Shown: one piece after another, positions 22,103 to 34,563 of the stretch
How the letters are laid out: every line of letters starts with the position of its first letter
Numbering within the stretch: the stretch's first letter is position 1
Assembly (NCBI GenBank): GCA_951217055.1
Contig: OX578281.1
Coordinates: forward strand, 13,734,447 to 13,798,446
Length of the DNA: 64,000 nt
Direction: 5' to 3'
Source: Gerris lacustris
Taxonomy: Eukaryota; Arthropoda; Insecta; Hemiptera; Gerridae
Translations under genes and position numbers: made by a program
The notes under the pieces: generated by a model
Databases searched by the model: none
Told to the model about the DNA's origin: nothing
What the model saw: only the letters and a program-made list of their open reading frames with translations

Positions 22103-23020
22103 CATTATTAAGTTCCCTGAGTCCAGTTAAATTTATTTCTCAAATACGATTTTGATTGTAAAGTTCTAAAATTTAATCCATAATTTGCGTAATGTTGCTG
22201 AATATAAATTATTATAACCACTATTTTCTATCACTTGGTTTGTTTACGTTTGTACTATTAATGCCGTCATATGTATACCGTTTCTTAAATTTATAGAACG
22301 TTTATAACCTTTCATTTACAACCATTCATATAAATCAAATCAGAGGTAGGAAAGTGTTGAAATTTTCTCTACTTCATGGGAAAACATTAAATCATGGATG
22401 TTTTTGGGCATTGAATCAAGTGATCCCCACAGTTTAGCCAACCTTTACCCCCCCCCCTCTAAAGTCTGTTGCTATGGTACACTCCTATAGGCGAAATTTA
22501 GTACTAAAAACAGAAAATTAAGCTACGTCCTGAAACCCTCTAACTTACTGGTGCTATTTAAATACTCCAAGCGCTTCTATTGGCAAAATATAGTACTAAA
22601 AAGTGAATAGTCTTAGTCACCTTGGACACTAAGAAAAAAAAAATGTGTGAGGCTCTCACGCATCAGAAATGAAACTTAAGTTTTAGAATGCATCGCTCTC
22701 CTTCATTTTTTGACGAATTTATTACATATTCAGGATTAAGAAATGTTTATGGGAAATTTAATTAAAAAAAAAAAAAAAAAAATTGCTTCGCTATGGCAAC
22801 CACATTTATTCCAACAAAAACTACGCTAAGGCAACCACATTTATTCCAATAAAAATAAATATTTGTTTTGATTTGCTGGTCTTTAAATAGATATAATAAC
22901 TTAATTTAATTAGTTTTTACTTTTTTTCTAAGAATACAACTAAGCCCGTTGCCATGAACCTAGTCTAATTATAACCTATCTAATAATACGCTTATATCCC
23001 AATTTTGTGTTCTCTCTATC
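22103..23020. other. Unassigned AT-rich sequence
   Basis: A short variant direct repeat (GGCAACCACATTTATTCCAA) occurs twice near 22794-22850. A run of 18 A lies near 22765. No gene seen. Confidence 0.4.
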
Positions 23021-23125
23021 CGGCAATGTATTGGAGTAATGGATAGCACGTCGGCTTCATATTCGCAAGGTCGGTGGTTCGCATCTCGCCTGGGTGAAAG
23101 ATTTTTCACAGATAAATCTTTCACC
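23021..23125 (+). repeat. tRNA-like SINE head
   Basis: TTGGAGTAATGGATAGCACG looks like an A-box and GGTGGTTCGCATCTCGCC like a B-box, about 40 bp apart, as in tRNA-derived SINEs. A hairpin (GAAAGATTT...AAATCTTTC) follows. It is not a functional tRNA: there is no matching acceptor stem. Confidence 0.55.
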
Positions 23126-23540
23126 AGGATGAGTCTCGAAACATAATTTCCGTTTCACTTAGGCCCTTTTTACACCCCGTGATGGAGAGTTCCAGCCACT
23201 TCACCCATCATACATTTGTACATTGTACCACCGAAGCGAGTATGGTGTGGTCATTAGTAAGCTATATAAGCGTGCATCAAAGCGTGGGTGTCCCTCGTCC
23301 TGCTCCGTCCTCGAACCATAGATACAAATTACATCATCATGACACGGATCGGACCCACATCAAAGTGTGGGGGAAGAGTCCCCATAAAGGGTGTCCCTCA
23401 CCCTGCACCGTCCGTGATTCATTGATGCACAATTCAGAGTATCATAGCACGGGATCGAACCCACGACCTCGAGTTGCCTCGACTTATTGATAGCTGGGCG
23501 AGTGCCGTAAGATGCTCGGCAACCCTGGCTCCCTTAATTT
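23126..23540 (-). repeat. Probable second SINE-like unit, inverted
   Basis: Read on the minus strand it starts near AGCCAGGGTTGCCGAGC and has a B-box GTGGGTTCGATCCCGTG at about 23445-23465, facing the first head. The body has CACCCTGCACCGTCCGTG and a related CGTCCTGCTCCGTCC, so it is partly duplicated. The 103-codon frame at 23179-23490 is not supported as a gene. Confidence 0.45.
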
Positions 23541-25173
23541 CGGTTTCCATGGACATTTTAGATCCAAAAACTGTATTCAATCCGTATTTAAACAACATGG
23601 AAACGTAGTAATAGTTATCCAGGGAAGGAATTTTCCATGTATGAACTGTTTTTAAAAAAAATATCTAAAGACACAATATATAGGTACCTAGAAGTTACAC
23701 AGTACACTTACATATTAGTTTAATAGTTTTTCTTGTTAATATAATATAAATTAAATTCGGCATCAATTTTTAACTAAATACCAGTTTGAATATTTAAGTG
23801 GTTACATTTTTAGGGGAAAAAAAAAAAAAATCTTCAAGCTACGATTCCTTTTTGTCAACCCTTTATACAAATTGAGAATCTTTGTATAAAAACATAATGT
23901 GAGTATATTGTATATATGTAATATACTTCTTAAAAAGGATAGAAAGAATTGTTAATATTAAAGTGTTTTTATTTAGAAGGATCAACCGCTTCATCCTGCT
24001 CTGGTTTTGTTTAAAGAAGGTTTTTTTCAAAGGAAAACTGTTGTCTAGTTCAAATACCCTTAAATTGATGAAGCACCCTCCCTATAAATGTGCCCTTCAC
24101 TTTCAAACCTTCTATACTTAGATTTTTAGATTGATGAACCCGTCCTGTACCTTACTGAACCCCAATCATTTTAGTTTCATTCTATCTCTATTCAACTTTA
24201 GTAGAGACTCTTAGAGATATTAAAAATATACCAATATTCTTTTAAATCTAAATATAATAGCCATTTTATAAAGTTATCTACTTGATTGTTTATTGAAGCG
24301 TATCATATCTCAGCAAAAAAAATATGTATACCTTGTAAATAATTATTACATAATTACACATTTTTCCCTTTAAACAGATATGTATATTCTAACCACTGTA
24401 GGAAAATATTGCCTCAACATTATCTATTGCTTTTCACTTTACTTTAGATTGACTGTAAAAGCCTTTTCGTAAAAAATGTATAATTTAGACATTTTTCAAA
24501 ATCTCTATCTCAATTTTTTTTACAAATCTCCTGCCAACTTAAAAAATTGGTTGTGCGCGAAGTCTCACATAAAAAGGGTTATGTTGGTATTGTGAGCATG
24601 CTTTTTTTTTGGGGGGGGGGGGGGAGACGATGCAAAATTTTGACAAATTAAACACTTTCCACAAGTGTTATATATTTTGGTAATCTACTCTTCAATACCA
24701 TTCATTTGATACCCCACTCAAAATTTAAAAAAAAAAATCGTGATTATCCGCCATTTTGGATCTGAACTGCAGATAATATTGAGTTCACTATATTATTCCT
24801 GTGTGCGCGTCAAGACGATCTTTAATACTGGAAAGTTTCATGTTTTTATCTCTTTTGATTTAAAAGTTATTGGAACCGTACAGAGTGGCAGACAGAAATA
24901 GGAACGAAACTATAAGGGTTTCTTTTTTGGTTTTACCAACGAAAACCTAAAAAGTCCAGATTTATATTGAAAGATGAAGTGTGTGAATTTTGAATCGAGT
25001 AATTTGCTATGGTCAATGAATCGCACTATTTAAGGTGACCAAAAAAAATCTAATTGTATTCATAAAATGAGTCTTATCTATTTTTGCACTGACTACGTAC
25101 TAATAAAATACTCCTCAAATTTGTGATTTCTGTAAATAGTAATGAATTATTATTTCCCCTATATGCATACATA
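23541..25173. other. Unassigned AT-rich sequence
   Basis: No gene or full element. A T/G homopolymer (about 9 T then 14 G) lies near 24602-24624. The piece around ATCCGCCATTTTGGATCTG at 24750 has the style of an old interspersed repeat, but I have no second copy to prove it. Confidence 0.4.
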
Positions 25174-25790
25174 CAGGGTGTTTAGTTCTCCTGGCACAAA
25201 TGGGGTATTTTCATTATAGTCCTGGTGATAGCGTGCTCAAAAGTGTCTGACCAACATCAAGCTAAAATTTAGTGTACAAGTTAATCTTTTGGTCCTTTTA
25301 AGAAAATATGATTGGCTTAGTTCGTTTGCGGGACATAGCTTGGCAATAAGAATTAAAAAAAAACCGGTGGAGAGTGGCCATGTTCCGCCCATTTTGACGG
25401 ACAATGTGATTTTCATGATCCTAAGTACAAATTTAGTTAGTAGGCCGGAAATCAAGTTGATGATAGTTTGTCACTTGATAGGTTAGTTATTCAAATATTA
25501 CTCCAGATCAAAGTGGTCACCTATCAAGTGACAAAGTAACATCAACTTCATTTTCGGTCTACTAACTAGATTTGTACTCAGGATCATGAAAATTACATTG
25601 TCCACCATAGTGGGTGGGACATGGCCGCTCTCCACCGGTTTGTTTTTTCAAATGCCTATTGCCAAGCTATCTCCCGCAGAAGAACTTAGCCAACCATATT
25701 TCCTTAAAAGGCACCAAAAGATTAACTTATACACAAAATTCTAGCTTGATGTTAGTCAGACACTTTTTTGCACGCTTTCTCCTGGACCAT
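25174..25790. mobile_element. Family I foldback element (CAGGGTG end)
   Basis: It starts with CAGGGTGTTTAG after TA. The arms at about 25215-25490 and 25500-25785 are inverted copies (for example CCGGTGGAGAG, ACAATGTGATTTTCATGATCC and CACTTGATAGG). The right end has lost its CAGGGTG terminus. Closely related sequence occurs in both arms of the large palindrome at about 34685-34940 and 36895-37150. Confidence 0.65.
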
Positions 25791-26112
25791 TAGGTTATTT
25801 CTAGTTAAGAAGTTGTGTCCGATTCAATTTATCTATTGAGCTATAGTAATTTGAAATTCAAGTGTACTGTAACAAGTGTATTATTCGTAGGAGAGTCACG
25901 ATTTACTTAAGACGGCATCAGCATCACATAACATGCATCAAATCACATAACATGCATCAATGGTCGGACATACCCTCATGCCACTATAGAAAGTCACTTT
26001 CATGTGTGGTACGGAATAGTATATGATCAAGTTATAGGACCATTTATTTTTAAGGTATCTTGACGAAGTAATGTATCTACAATTTTTTTACCGCTGCAAC
26101 GTCAACACAGGC

Positions 26113-26113
<1 letters not shown>

Positions 26114-26203
<90 letters not shown>
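26114..26203. repeat. (TA)n microsatellite
   Basis: About 90 bp of uninterrupted TA repeats. Confidence 0.97.
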
Positions 26204-26206
<3 letters not shown>

Positions 26207-27254
26207 GAAAAAATCCTTCAGATATTTTTATTTTAAGTACCTTTCTTAGAGGGTATAACCTTTTTGTGAAAAAGAAAAGATAAACGAGAAAGAAAATAAA
26301 TCAAAGTAAAGAAACACGAAACTAGAGAATACATCCTTAAAAAAAGAAAATAACTGGTTGTTTTTCAAACCATTATTACTCTTATGTGAAAATGTAATTC
26401 CTAATAAGTTTAAATGAGTCAAAATTTGAAAAATATTTTTCTTTGAAAGTATATTCAAGTTTCAGGGCTAAATTAATATTCATTAAATGATTTCACCTCT
26501 TCGATTTTCACCTTTATTAGAAAGAAAGATTACCTTTAAGTTGATGCTTTATTATTTTTCTTGTAATCTAATTCTTTTATTATTATTTTGTCGAGTAAAA
26601 ATTATAATAAAATAATATATAAAAAAATATGTATAATTTAAACTGAGTTTTCTCAAATTTTAAATTAAATCAACAGTTTTTTCCTGTTTAACATTTTTTT
26701 TTGTTCTTTTCTTTTTTTATTTATAATGTTTATTCTCATTCTTTTTATGTGAATTTTTACTTTTACTCTTGTTCGATTATTTACATTTTAACTTAATTTC
26801 ATTTCATTTGTAACAGATTTAAAACATTGACGTATTTATTCTTAGAAATTCTAATACACTACATTCTGTCTTGTCTTACAAGACAATTGTATAGCTATAT
26901 TGTTCATATAAGAGCTGCATTTGAATTCCTATATATTCTGTATTTCTCAGGAAAAGGTTCAGATACGATACATTTTAAAATGAATTCACCCTTTACATTC
27001 TCCTTACTTTTAATATAATTCCTTTTTATTTGTTTCTCTTAAAACATTTAATTTTATTTAAATTGATTAAGTCTGAAATAAAAGTGTTATCATGAAAAAC
27101 ACTCATAAAATGTTTGTCATAGTTACCTTCGCATTAGTATTTCTTATTAAGAGTATATACTCTAACCTAGCGTTATTTTTAACAAAGGTGGGTTCATAGC
27201 ATGCGTTTTACGCGCGTTTGGGCTATAAAGGTGAAAATACATTCATGAAGCCGA
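26204..27254. other. Very AT-rich sequence, no feature
   Basis: Long T- and A-rich tracts. The frames at 26246-26458 and 26827-27018 are low-complexity and unsupported. Confidence 0.4.
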
Positions 27255-27435
27255 TGAGTGTTTCCCCCACCCTTTATTCCTTGCACACCTTATTGTACTT
27301 GCGCAGTGTTACGTGAAGACGTCACTGAGTGTTTCCCCCACCCTTCCTTCCTTGTGCACTTGCGCAGTGTTACGTGAAGACGTCACTGAGTGTTTCCCCC
27401 ACCCTTCCTTCCTTGTGCACTTGCGCAGTGTTGCT
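27255..27435. repeat. 61-bp tandem repeat, three copies
   Basis: The unit holds TGAGTGTTTCCCCCACCCTT and CACTTGCGCAGTGTTACGTG. Copies start at 27255, 27326 and 27387. The first is about 10 bp longer and the last lacks its end. Confidence 0.93.
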
Positions 27436-28631
27436 ATTAGGTTATAACAAAAGCCGAACATATTATTAAAATCGTTGTCAACCAAGTTGACATTGAAGCA
27501 GACAACTTTTAACACAGACATAACGTTTTACAAAGTTGTCTACCGAATCTACAGTTTGTTCAAGTTTGTTTGGGTTTAAAATTAATGAAGAATTGTTACA
27601 TCTCGTTATTATCATAAATTATGAGAAATAGAGATTCGTCCCACATGATTTTTTTTATTTTACTACCAACCTGTAGACAAACATAATATTCCAAGCACCA
27701 ACCTATCCACAGACAATAAACATTGACTTCAACATGGCATATTGACGACATGGTTGATAACCAAGTTGATCGTGTAAAACGGCCTTTTAATGCTGGTTTC
27801 AAAATGAAAAATTAGTGTGCATCTAATATTTACTATAAAAATGGATGCCTAGAAAAATTAAATCAAAAATATAAAAAAGAGGGAAGAGGACGGGAAATAA
27901 TTTTATTTCACGTTTTACGAATATTGCCTTAGGGTATGATTTTTCTGAACATATATGCAAAATTTCGTCAAAATCGGCCTAGTAGTTTAGGCTCCAGGCG
28001 TCTTAACAGAAAGACATTTTTTAAAACCACTTTTTTGAACTCAGGGGAATTCAAAACGTGAAAATTTATCAAAATCGAATTTTCGCGCCATCACAATACT
28101 TTTTCTATATATGAGAAATTATAAATCGTGACAACATTTTTCACAAATCTAAAAACGTAAAAAAAAAAACAAGGAAAATAAAATGTTTTATAACGATCCA
28201 ATGGGGAGCATAAAATTAATAAAATTAAAAATGTTCATGCTTTTTCCTCCAAGACAAAATAATGAACAAAGACTCTGTGAATTTTAATATATTTATAAAC
28301 CCTTGTTATATTCCGTATACTTGAAGTGTACAACATTTCTGTTGAAACAACTTAATTGGCAAAATTAAACGTTTTTGTTGTTATTTTTATTTGATCCAAT
28401 TAAGAATGGGACCACACCATTAAAAGAGAATGTTTTCTTAATTAAATTAATTATTTAAGACTTATCTGCTGAACCAGCTCCTATGATAACGAAGTCGTAA
28501 GTTTATTTTATTTGATTTTCTGAAGTTTCTCTTGTTTGTTTAATTCTTCAGGATAATAATACGTGATTACAGCGATAAATATTGGACTAAAAATACTATA
28601 GGCTAACATAATTGAAGATATTGTTCTATAT
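27436..28631. other. Unassigned AT-rich sequence
   Basis: Near 27955-28005 lies CAAAATTTCGTCAAAATCGG followed by CCTAGTAGTTTAGGC, a phrase type common in old transposon-derived repeats; a related phrase is at 44460-44495. No ORF of note. Confidence 0.4.
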
Positions 28632-29263
28632 TACTACGTTTTTATTAGCTTGCATTCTTGTTTGTTTGTTTGTTTGTCCGGTACAAATCTGGCAATCGAT
28701 TTCTAATTGACTTCCCGAATGGCTAGACATTTGAAACTTTTAGCATAGCTCAGAACACGATGACAATGCATTATTTTAACACTTTTAGCCATCTTTCAGC
28801 AGAATTTAATTAGTTTTCAGCAAATTTTGCTGTGCGTAAAGTTAGTTCGGAAAAAATCCGCAAGTTATTTTATTTGTTTTGCCATATCCAATATTTACGC
28901 AATCTTTATTGTGACGGGTCTCAAATTTATGATAGATAAACATTGAATGACAGCAAAACAGGAAATATTGATTATATTATTTATCGATTATATTATTTCA
29001 AATATATCGATAGCACGCTTAGATTTGGTGTTGGGGAGATCCGTTGTACAAAGATTTATCCTTTTATAGGTATAAGATCAGCTCTCTGGATGGTTGTCAT
29101 CTATGTGAAGTAAATAAATTCGGAACTATTTTTTTTTTTCACTAACATTATATATATATTATATAACAATAACAATTATATTATCAACATTACATACGAT
29201 TCAACAAAAAATTTAAAAACGTAGTATATAAAAAGTTCTTTTTATCTTGAAATTATTTATTTA
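28632..29263 (+). repeat. Family F interspersed repeat, copy 1
   Basis: It starts TACTACGTTTTTATTAGC, passes a (GTTT)n stretch, GTACAAATCTGGCAATCG and two ATTATATTATTTATCGAT units, then a TA-rich part and CGTAGTATATAAAAAG. A highly similar copy lies on the minus strand at 42285-42902. No coding region. Confidence 0.75.
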
Positions 29264-30090
29264 ACAATCAAATCGTATAATTTACTTCTAAAAGGTAGGC
29301 AGTCGATATCCACAAAGCTTTTATTCTGGAATTAAGGATTCTTCCAAGATGATTGCACCATTTAAAGACGCCAATTGAATGCAGCATGTATTACATCTTT
29401 GAATAACACGTGCTCAGATATTTAGAGGAAATTTCACCACTTTATTACGGTCCCTTTCAAAGAGCGATGATGCAGTTACCACTCTATAAAGTAATAAAAA
29501 GCCCTCGAAGTAAACATTAATATCGAAGAATGAAAATTATTGTGAACTCTGTCTTGGACAAGGTAGGAAATAAAAGTATATCTTAACACCTTTTTCTCTC
29601 TTAAACCTAAGAATCTTAACTGAGAAATATGATTTCGTGTATTTGACAACAGCTGTTAAAAAACAATTTATTGCTGGATGTAAAGGGCTAAAACCTATTT
29701 TACCAAACAAAAAAATTCACGATTACTGTCTGTGGAAGTGGTAAGAAATTTCTTTCTCTCTTACGTTCCGAAAGGATCCAATAAATCTCCCCCACAACAT
29801 AAAACTGGCTTCATAACTCAAAAAGGAGCTGTTAACCGTGTTTTTAAGTCTTTTTCGGACATTTAACACATAAAAGTAAGGAAGTTTCTACAGCATAATG
29901 TCAAGAAATACTCGCCTGCAATTGATTTGACTATTATGATTAAATATGTCGAAGACTCTTTGAATTTAGTCTTTCTCAGTGACGTTCGATCCAAAAAGGA
30001 AATCTTCGCTTCTTTCTTGAGTAGTAGGATCGCTTTGTATACTCATTTAAACTTCAATGCCTGAATAAGCTCTTGCACATCTGGTGTCTC
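29264..30090. other. Unassigned sequence
   Basis: Less repetitive than its surroundings, but no ORF, repeat or splice pattern I can support. Confidence 0.35.
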
Positions 30091-30093
30091 TTA

Positions 30094-30925
30094 GGCTACA
30101 CCTACATTGGATCCGTATTTCTCCCGATCCAATATAGGACGACTCTCTGATCCCATGTCGTCCAACATGAGTGCCTACACCGGATGCAGTTGTCCAACGT
30201 GTGTCCCCAACTCTGGACGCAGTTGTCGAGTCCCCAACACTGGACGCAGTTTTCGTCCAACGTGAGTCCCCAACACTGGACGCAGTTTTCGTCCAACGTG
30301 AGTCCCCAACACTGGACGCAGTTTACGTCCAACGTGAGTCCCCAACACTGGACGCAGTTTACGTCCAACGTGAGTCCCCAACACTGGACGCAGTTGTCGT
30401 CCAACGTGAGTCCCCAACGCTGGACGCAGTTGTCGTCCGACGTGAGTCCCCAACACTGGATGCAGTTGTCGCCCAGCAGTTGAAATTTTTTAAACTCATG
30501 AAACTACCCTGATAAATTCAAGGAATGCCACCGTAAGACTAGAGAAACATTTAATTATATTCTTGAAGGCATTGAAGACGACATTCATGGACAATATAAC
30601 TTCTGATTTAATGTTCATGTCGTAGCAGGCTTTGTTTCACTGGACCCCAAAGGCAAGGCCCGTTCCTTTACAAGATGATTTGAAAACTCTGTGTCAATTC
30701 CCCCGTCATTATTTGCCGTCGGATTGAGACATGGGATTGAAAGAAAAAACATGTTTGATCGGCCGTTCTATTGACATCGGACGTCATCGGTTATCGTTGT
30801 ATTGAGCTTCCTCCTCCAATGTAGGCACATAGATTATAACCTTGGTGTTTGTTTTTCTTCCGATGTCGTTCGTTGGTCGGTCAACATCGGATCGAGAAGT
30901 ATACCGATCCAATGCAGGTGTAGCC
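30094..30925. mobile_element. PIF/Harbinger-like MITE carrying a minisatellite
   Basis: The inverted ends start GGCTACACCTACATTGGATC and match for about 40 bp, flanked by TTA at 30091-30093 and 30926-30928. A 3-bp TTA duplication with GG-starting ends fits PIF/Harbinger. The 832-bp body has no transposase. A 36-bp minisatellite fills its left half. Confidence 0.75.
30165..30480. repeat. 36-bp minisatellite
   Basis: The unit is GTCCAACGTGAGTCCCCAAC followed by ACTGGACGCAGTTGTC, about 8 copies. Because 36 is a multiple of three and the unit lacks stops in several frames, it gives overlapping repetitive ORFs on both strands. None is likely to be a gene. Confidence 0.93.
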
Positions 30926-30929
30926 TTAA

Positions 30930-31086
30930 GCATCGTCCAGACTGCCGAACCGAACAGAGGAAACGAGCCGAGCATAGGTCACTGCGCATGCCCAGTCTAA
31001 AGTGCGCCTGCGCATCTCAGACTGGGCATGCGCGAGACCAATGCTCGGCTCGTTTCCACTGTTCGGTTCGGCAGTTTGGACGAGGC
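30930..31086. mobile_element. Hairpin MITE with TTAA flanks
   Basis: A 157-bp near-palindrome. The arms run from GC(A/C)TCGTCCA through ACTGCCGAACCGAACAG, AACGAGCCGAGCAT and GCATGCCCAGTCT. TTAA stands at 30926-30929 and 31087-31090, a piggyBac-type target. Its left TTAA overlaps the TTA duplication of the Harbinger-like MITE. It is GC-rich against the background. Confidence 0.7.
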
Positions 31087-31090
31087 TTAA

Positions 31091-31997
31091 ATGTTAAATT
31101 GTAGGTATATTGAACCATCTCTACTTGAAAGAAATATACCTTTACAGATAGTTTTGAAAAATTAGAAAGATTTTCTTTTCTTCACGAAGTTATTAAGATT
31201 AGGTTAGGAAAGTTTGCAGGGCATTAGTTACAGCGATGAATCTTTTACTCTATTATAGCTTTTCTTCAGAACTTTAATTTAACAGATTAATTTAATTAGG
31301 AACGAAAAGTTCGATGGATGGTTTAGTTTGTCGAAGAATATTATAAAAACAAGATGTTATTATAAATTAGATAAATTACTGTTATGATCTCTTATGATAA
31401 TTTGATGACCGAATAATAACTTTCTTAAATTTGTTTTAAACCATTTAGAGATAGCTTCTTAAAATATGGACTAAATTATCCTTAGTCTAAAATTATTTTT
31501 TGACTTTTATAGAAAGAGAGGCAACTTAAATTTATTTGCCCTTAAAAAGCAAGTTAAACAAGGCTACTTAAAACTCATAACATTCTTTTCCAAAGATATT
31601 CAAGTAACTTAATAGCTATGATGAATGGATTAACAAAGCAACCTTTATTTTGTGATATTTTAATCACTTAATCTCTAATATCCTACTTCATTCTCATTGG
31701 TGTCTGAGTCTCACCTTTTTTAATTTCTAAATTGTTTTTTTTTCTAATAACTCTCCTTCAATCTGTAGTTTATTCTTTTATACATTGCGCAGGCTCTTGA
31801 CGATCCCGTAGACTTGTTTGGAACAAACTTATAGATTTGCAATAATTTTTTTTTTTGCAATAAAATGTTAGATATTTTCATTCTAATTACATCAACTGTT
31901 TAAAATTAATAATGTCTACTTATTTGTTTTATTATCAATGTTAATTTCGTATTTCTTTTAATTTAAAGTAGGTAGTGCAAAGTAAATGCTATAGATA
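31091..31997. other. Unassigned AT-rich sequence
   Basis: No element or gene recognised. Confidence 0.4.
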
Positions 31998-31999
31998 TA

Positions 32000-33040
32000 C
32001 AGGGTGGTCCAAAAGTCCCCCCCCCCTCTTAACTTTTGAACGGTTTGAGATAAATTAATGAAACTTGGGGGATCTCTACCATGCATAGGGAAGTTTGTTT
32101 TCATGCAATCACCCACTAGGGGCAACCACCCACTTTGCCCCAGGCCACCCAACTTCAAAATTTCAAATTGGAGTGTATACTTTTGATAGCATATTTGGAT
32201 TCTACCGTGAAAAATAATAAACTTTTACTTGAAACTTTTTTTTCTATTCCAAATATTTTGCCCCCTATAGGTGGGCAAAGATAGCAAAATTTCCCCACCG
32301 ATAATACGTTGTAAAATCTAAACGCTTAGAGATAAATTAATGAAACTTAGGGGATCCGTACCATGTAAAGGGAAGTTTGTTTTCATGCAACCGCTCTGTA
32401 GGGGCAACCTCCCATTTTGCCCCCAGACCACCTATAACTTCAAAATTTGGTCCTAGAATGTATATTTTTGATAGCAGATTTAGATTCTACGGCAAAAAAT
32501 AAAAATATTTTACTTCAAACTTTTTTTTCTACCTCTAATATTTTGCCCCCTATAGGGGGGCAAAGGTATAAAAATCGTAGATTTCAGCGCTTGGAGGCAA
32601 AATGGAGGTTGCCCCTAGTACGCGAGTGGATGATTAAACACTTCCCTTTACATGGTACAGATCCCCCAAGTTCCATGGCTTTATTTCAAACCGTTTAGAT
32701 TTTATAACGATCTAAGTGTTATTTTTTTACTATTTCGGAAGGGTTATTTTGCTATGATTGCCCCCCTGTAGGGGGCAAAATATTGGAGATTGAAAAAATA
32801 GTTTCAAGAAAAAGTTTATTATTTTTCACCGTAGAATCCAAATATGCTATCAAATATATATGCTCCAATTTGAAATTTTGAAGTTGGGTGGCCTGGGGGC
32901 AAAGTGGGTGGTTGCCCCTAGTGGGTGATTGCATGAAAACAAACTTCCCTATGCATGGTAGAGATCCCCCAAGTTTCATTAATTTATCTCAAACCGTTCA
33001 AAAGTTAAGAGGGGGGGGGGGAGACTTTTGGACCACCCTG
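32000..33040. mobile_element. Family E foldback element with nested arms
   Basis: The ends are CAGGGTGGTCCAAAAGTC and its complement, each next to TA. The outer arms (32000 to about 32250, and about 32790-33040) include AAACTTGGGGGATCTCTACC and ATGCATAGGGAAGTTTGTTT. A second, diverged inverted pair lies inside (about 32300-32530 and 32540-32745) with the same motif order, so the arm unit is present four times. C/G runs lie next to both ends. No transposase. Confidence 0.8.
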
Positions 33041-34308
33041 TATAGATACAGCTAATGTAGATATTTTATCTGCTTATTCAGTATAATTATTTTGTTAAAA
33101 ATAATTTATAGATTAGTTATGCACATTATAAGAATTGGGAAAATCAGTCATTATAAAAACATTAAGCCTTATCATTGCAAAAAAATAATATATACGACCC
33201 CCTAATATTTGACATCCTAGCATAATAATTTCTTTAGATATCAAAATAATTGCTTCACCATCATAATGCTGTTTCAAATACATAACTTCTAATATATAAA
33301 TATATATATATATATATTTGTCTCTATAATTATATTAGCTTAATCTAATACTTCCCTATGGAGTGTGCTATATTATGACTCTTTATTTTCAAAATAAAAA
33401 TATTTAGCATAAAATAATAATTATAAAATATATGTAAATTTAAATTCAACTAAATAACAATGATTTATTAATGGAATAATACCTTAAAAAATATTAAATG
33501 AGTTATTGCTATTTTACCTATGCTAATGGACTGAATTTAAAATGTAAATAGTAATACATAAATAATAGTTATTAGAATTTTTAAATAGGAATTAAAAATA
33601 TGCTGGGTAATCGTTTTTAACAAATCGTGACTTACTTAAAGTATTAAATATCTTTGTTTTTCTATTGAATTAATTAAAAATGATTAGACATTTAAATTAT
33701 TAATAAATGGGTAGTAATAAATAAATTAAAAAAATAAACATTCTTTCTATAAAATCACATTCTTTTTAATTTTACTTTAATCTCGTAATTCTGTAAATTT
33801 AAAATATAGTTATTTCTTCACCTTTGTGTTTTCCAGTTAGAAAATTGCTGATAAATGGACTGTAAACCAATTTTGAAGGCAAATAAATACATAAAACTTC
33901 AGCTTCGTTTTCACCCTTCATTTTTCTTTAACTTTTTGTATAAAGAAAAGTGGGGGTATAAAAGCTAAGTAATTTAAGTTAAAAGTAATGGTCAATTACC
34001 GTCAAGGGGTTTTAAAATAAAATAGATTTCATTTATGATAACATAATTCCAGAATGACTTGTAAGATAAGGCACTAAAGGGAGAAAAAAGTTTATTTACT
34101 TTGTAATAAAAATATTAATAAGAAAGTTGAATAAACTTTTTAAAAAGATTTTTATACTTTTTCACCCTAAAGGAGCTCTATTTATTTTTTTTTATTTTTT
34201 TTAACTACATTATTTAATGTCTGATCGTATTACCTTTATCAGAGTGCAAAAAATCTTATCAGCGCGATGACTTTTATAACTATTTATTCGGTTTTTTTTT
34301 TATATATA
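33041..34308. other. Very AT-rich sequence, no feature
   Basis: Low-complexity A/T DNA with a short (TA)n near 33300. It ends where the large palindrome begins. Confidence 0.45.
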
Positions 34309-34563
34309 CAGGAAAAAAATCGGAAATGCTCAAATCCGGTGATCTCGCGGGCCACCCCAGGTCACCTCTCAGAGAGGCAAGGCGCGCAAGAACAGCCATT
34401 TTCGAAAAACGTGCGAACGGCGAAGCCTTGATGTCCAAACCATTGGTAACGACTGAAAATGGGGTAAGTGGTGGACACATTGAGACCCCTTCGAGGTTCC
34501 TATCCCTACCACAAGGGATGTAGTCACCCTTCCAAACTGCACTGTTTGTTTCGCCCCACCCTG
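34309..34563 (-). pseudogene. Truncated inverted copy of the CAGGGTGGGGC element
   Basis: Mirror image of 37270-37528. On the minus strand it starts at the CAGGGTGGGGCGAAAC terminus (34563) and reads through to WPARSPDLSISDFF, then stops abruptly at 34309 in unrelated AT-rich DNA. The Cys/Ser difference from the right copy (SICDFF against SISDFF) is one of the few changes between arms. It is a fragment of an IS630/Tc1/mariner-type transposase C-terminus and not functional. Confidence 0.7.

Noticed and set aside
21892..22155. Plus-strand frame across the Ty3 5' LTR
   Set aside because: Antisense shadow of the element's LTR and leader.
23021..23090. Possible tRNA gene
   Set aside because: A- and B-box-like words are present but no acceptor stem pairs; treated as a SINE head. 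The B-box-like sites at 2850 and 38815 were handled the same way.
23179..23490. 103-codon frame
   Set aside because: Lies in SINE-like DNA with an inverted B-box and an internal partial duplication; no protein family recognised.
30102..30512. Four overlapping 93-113-codon repetitive frames
   Set aside because: They arise from the 36-bp minisatellite, whose length is a multiple of three; no start context or domain supports a gene.
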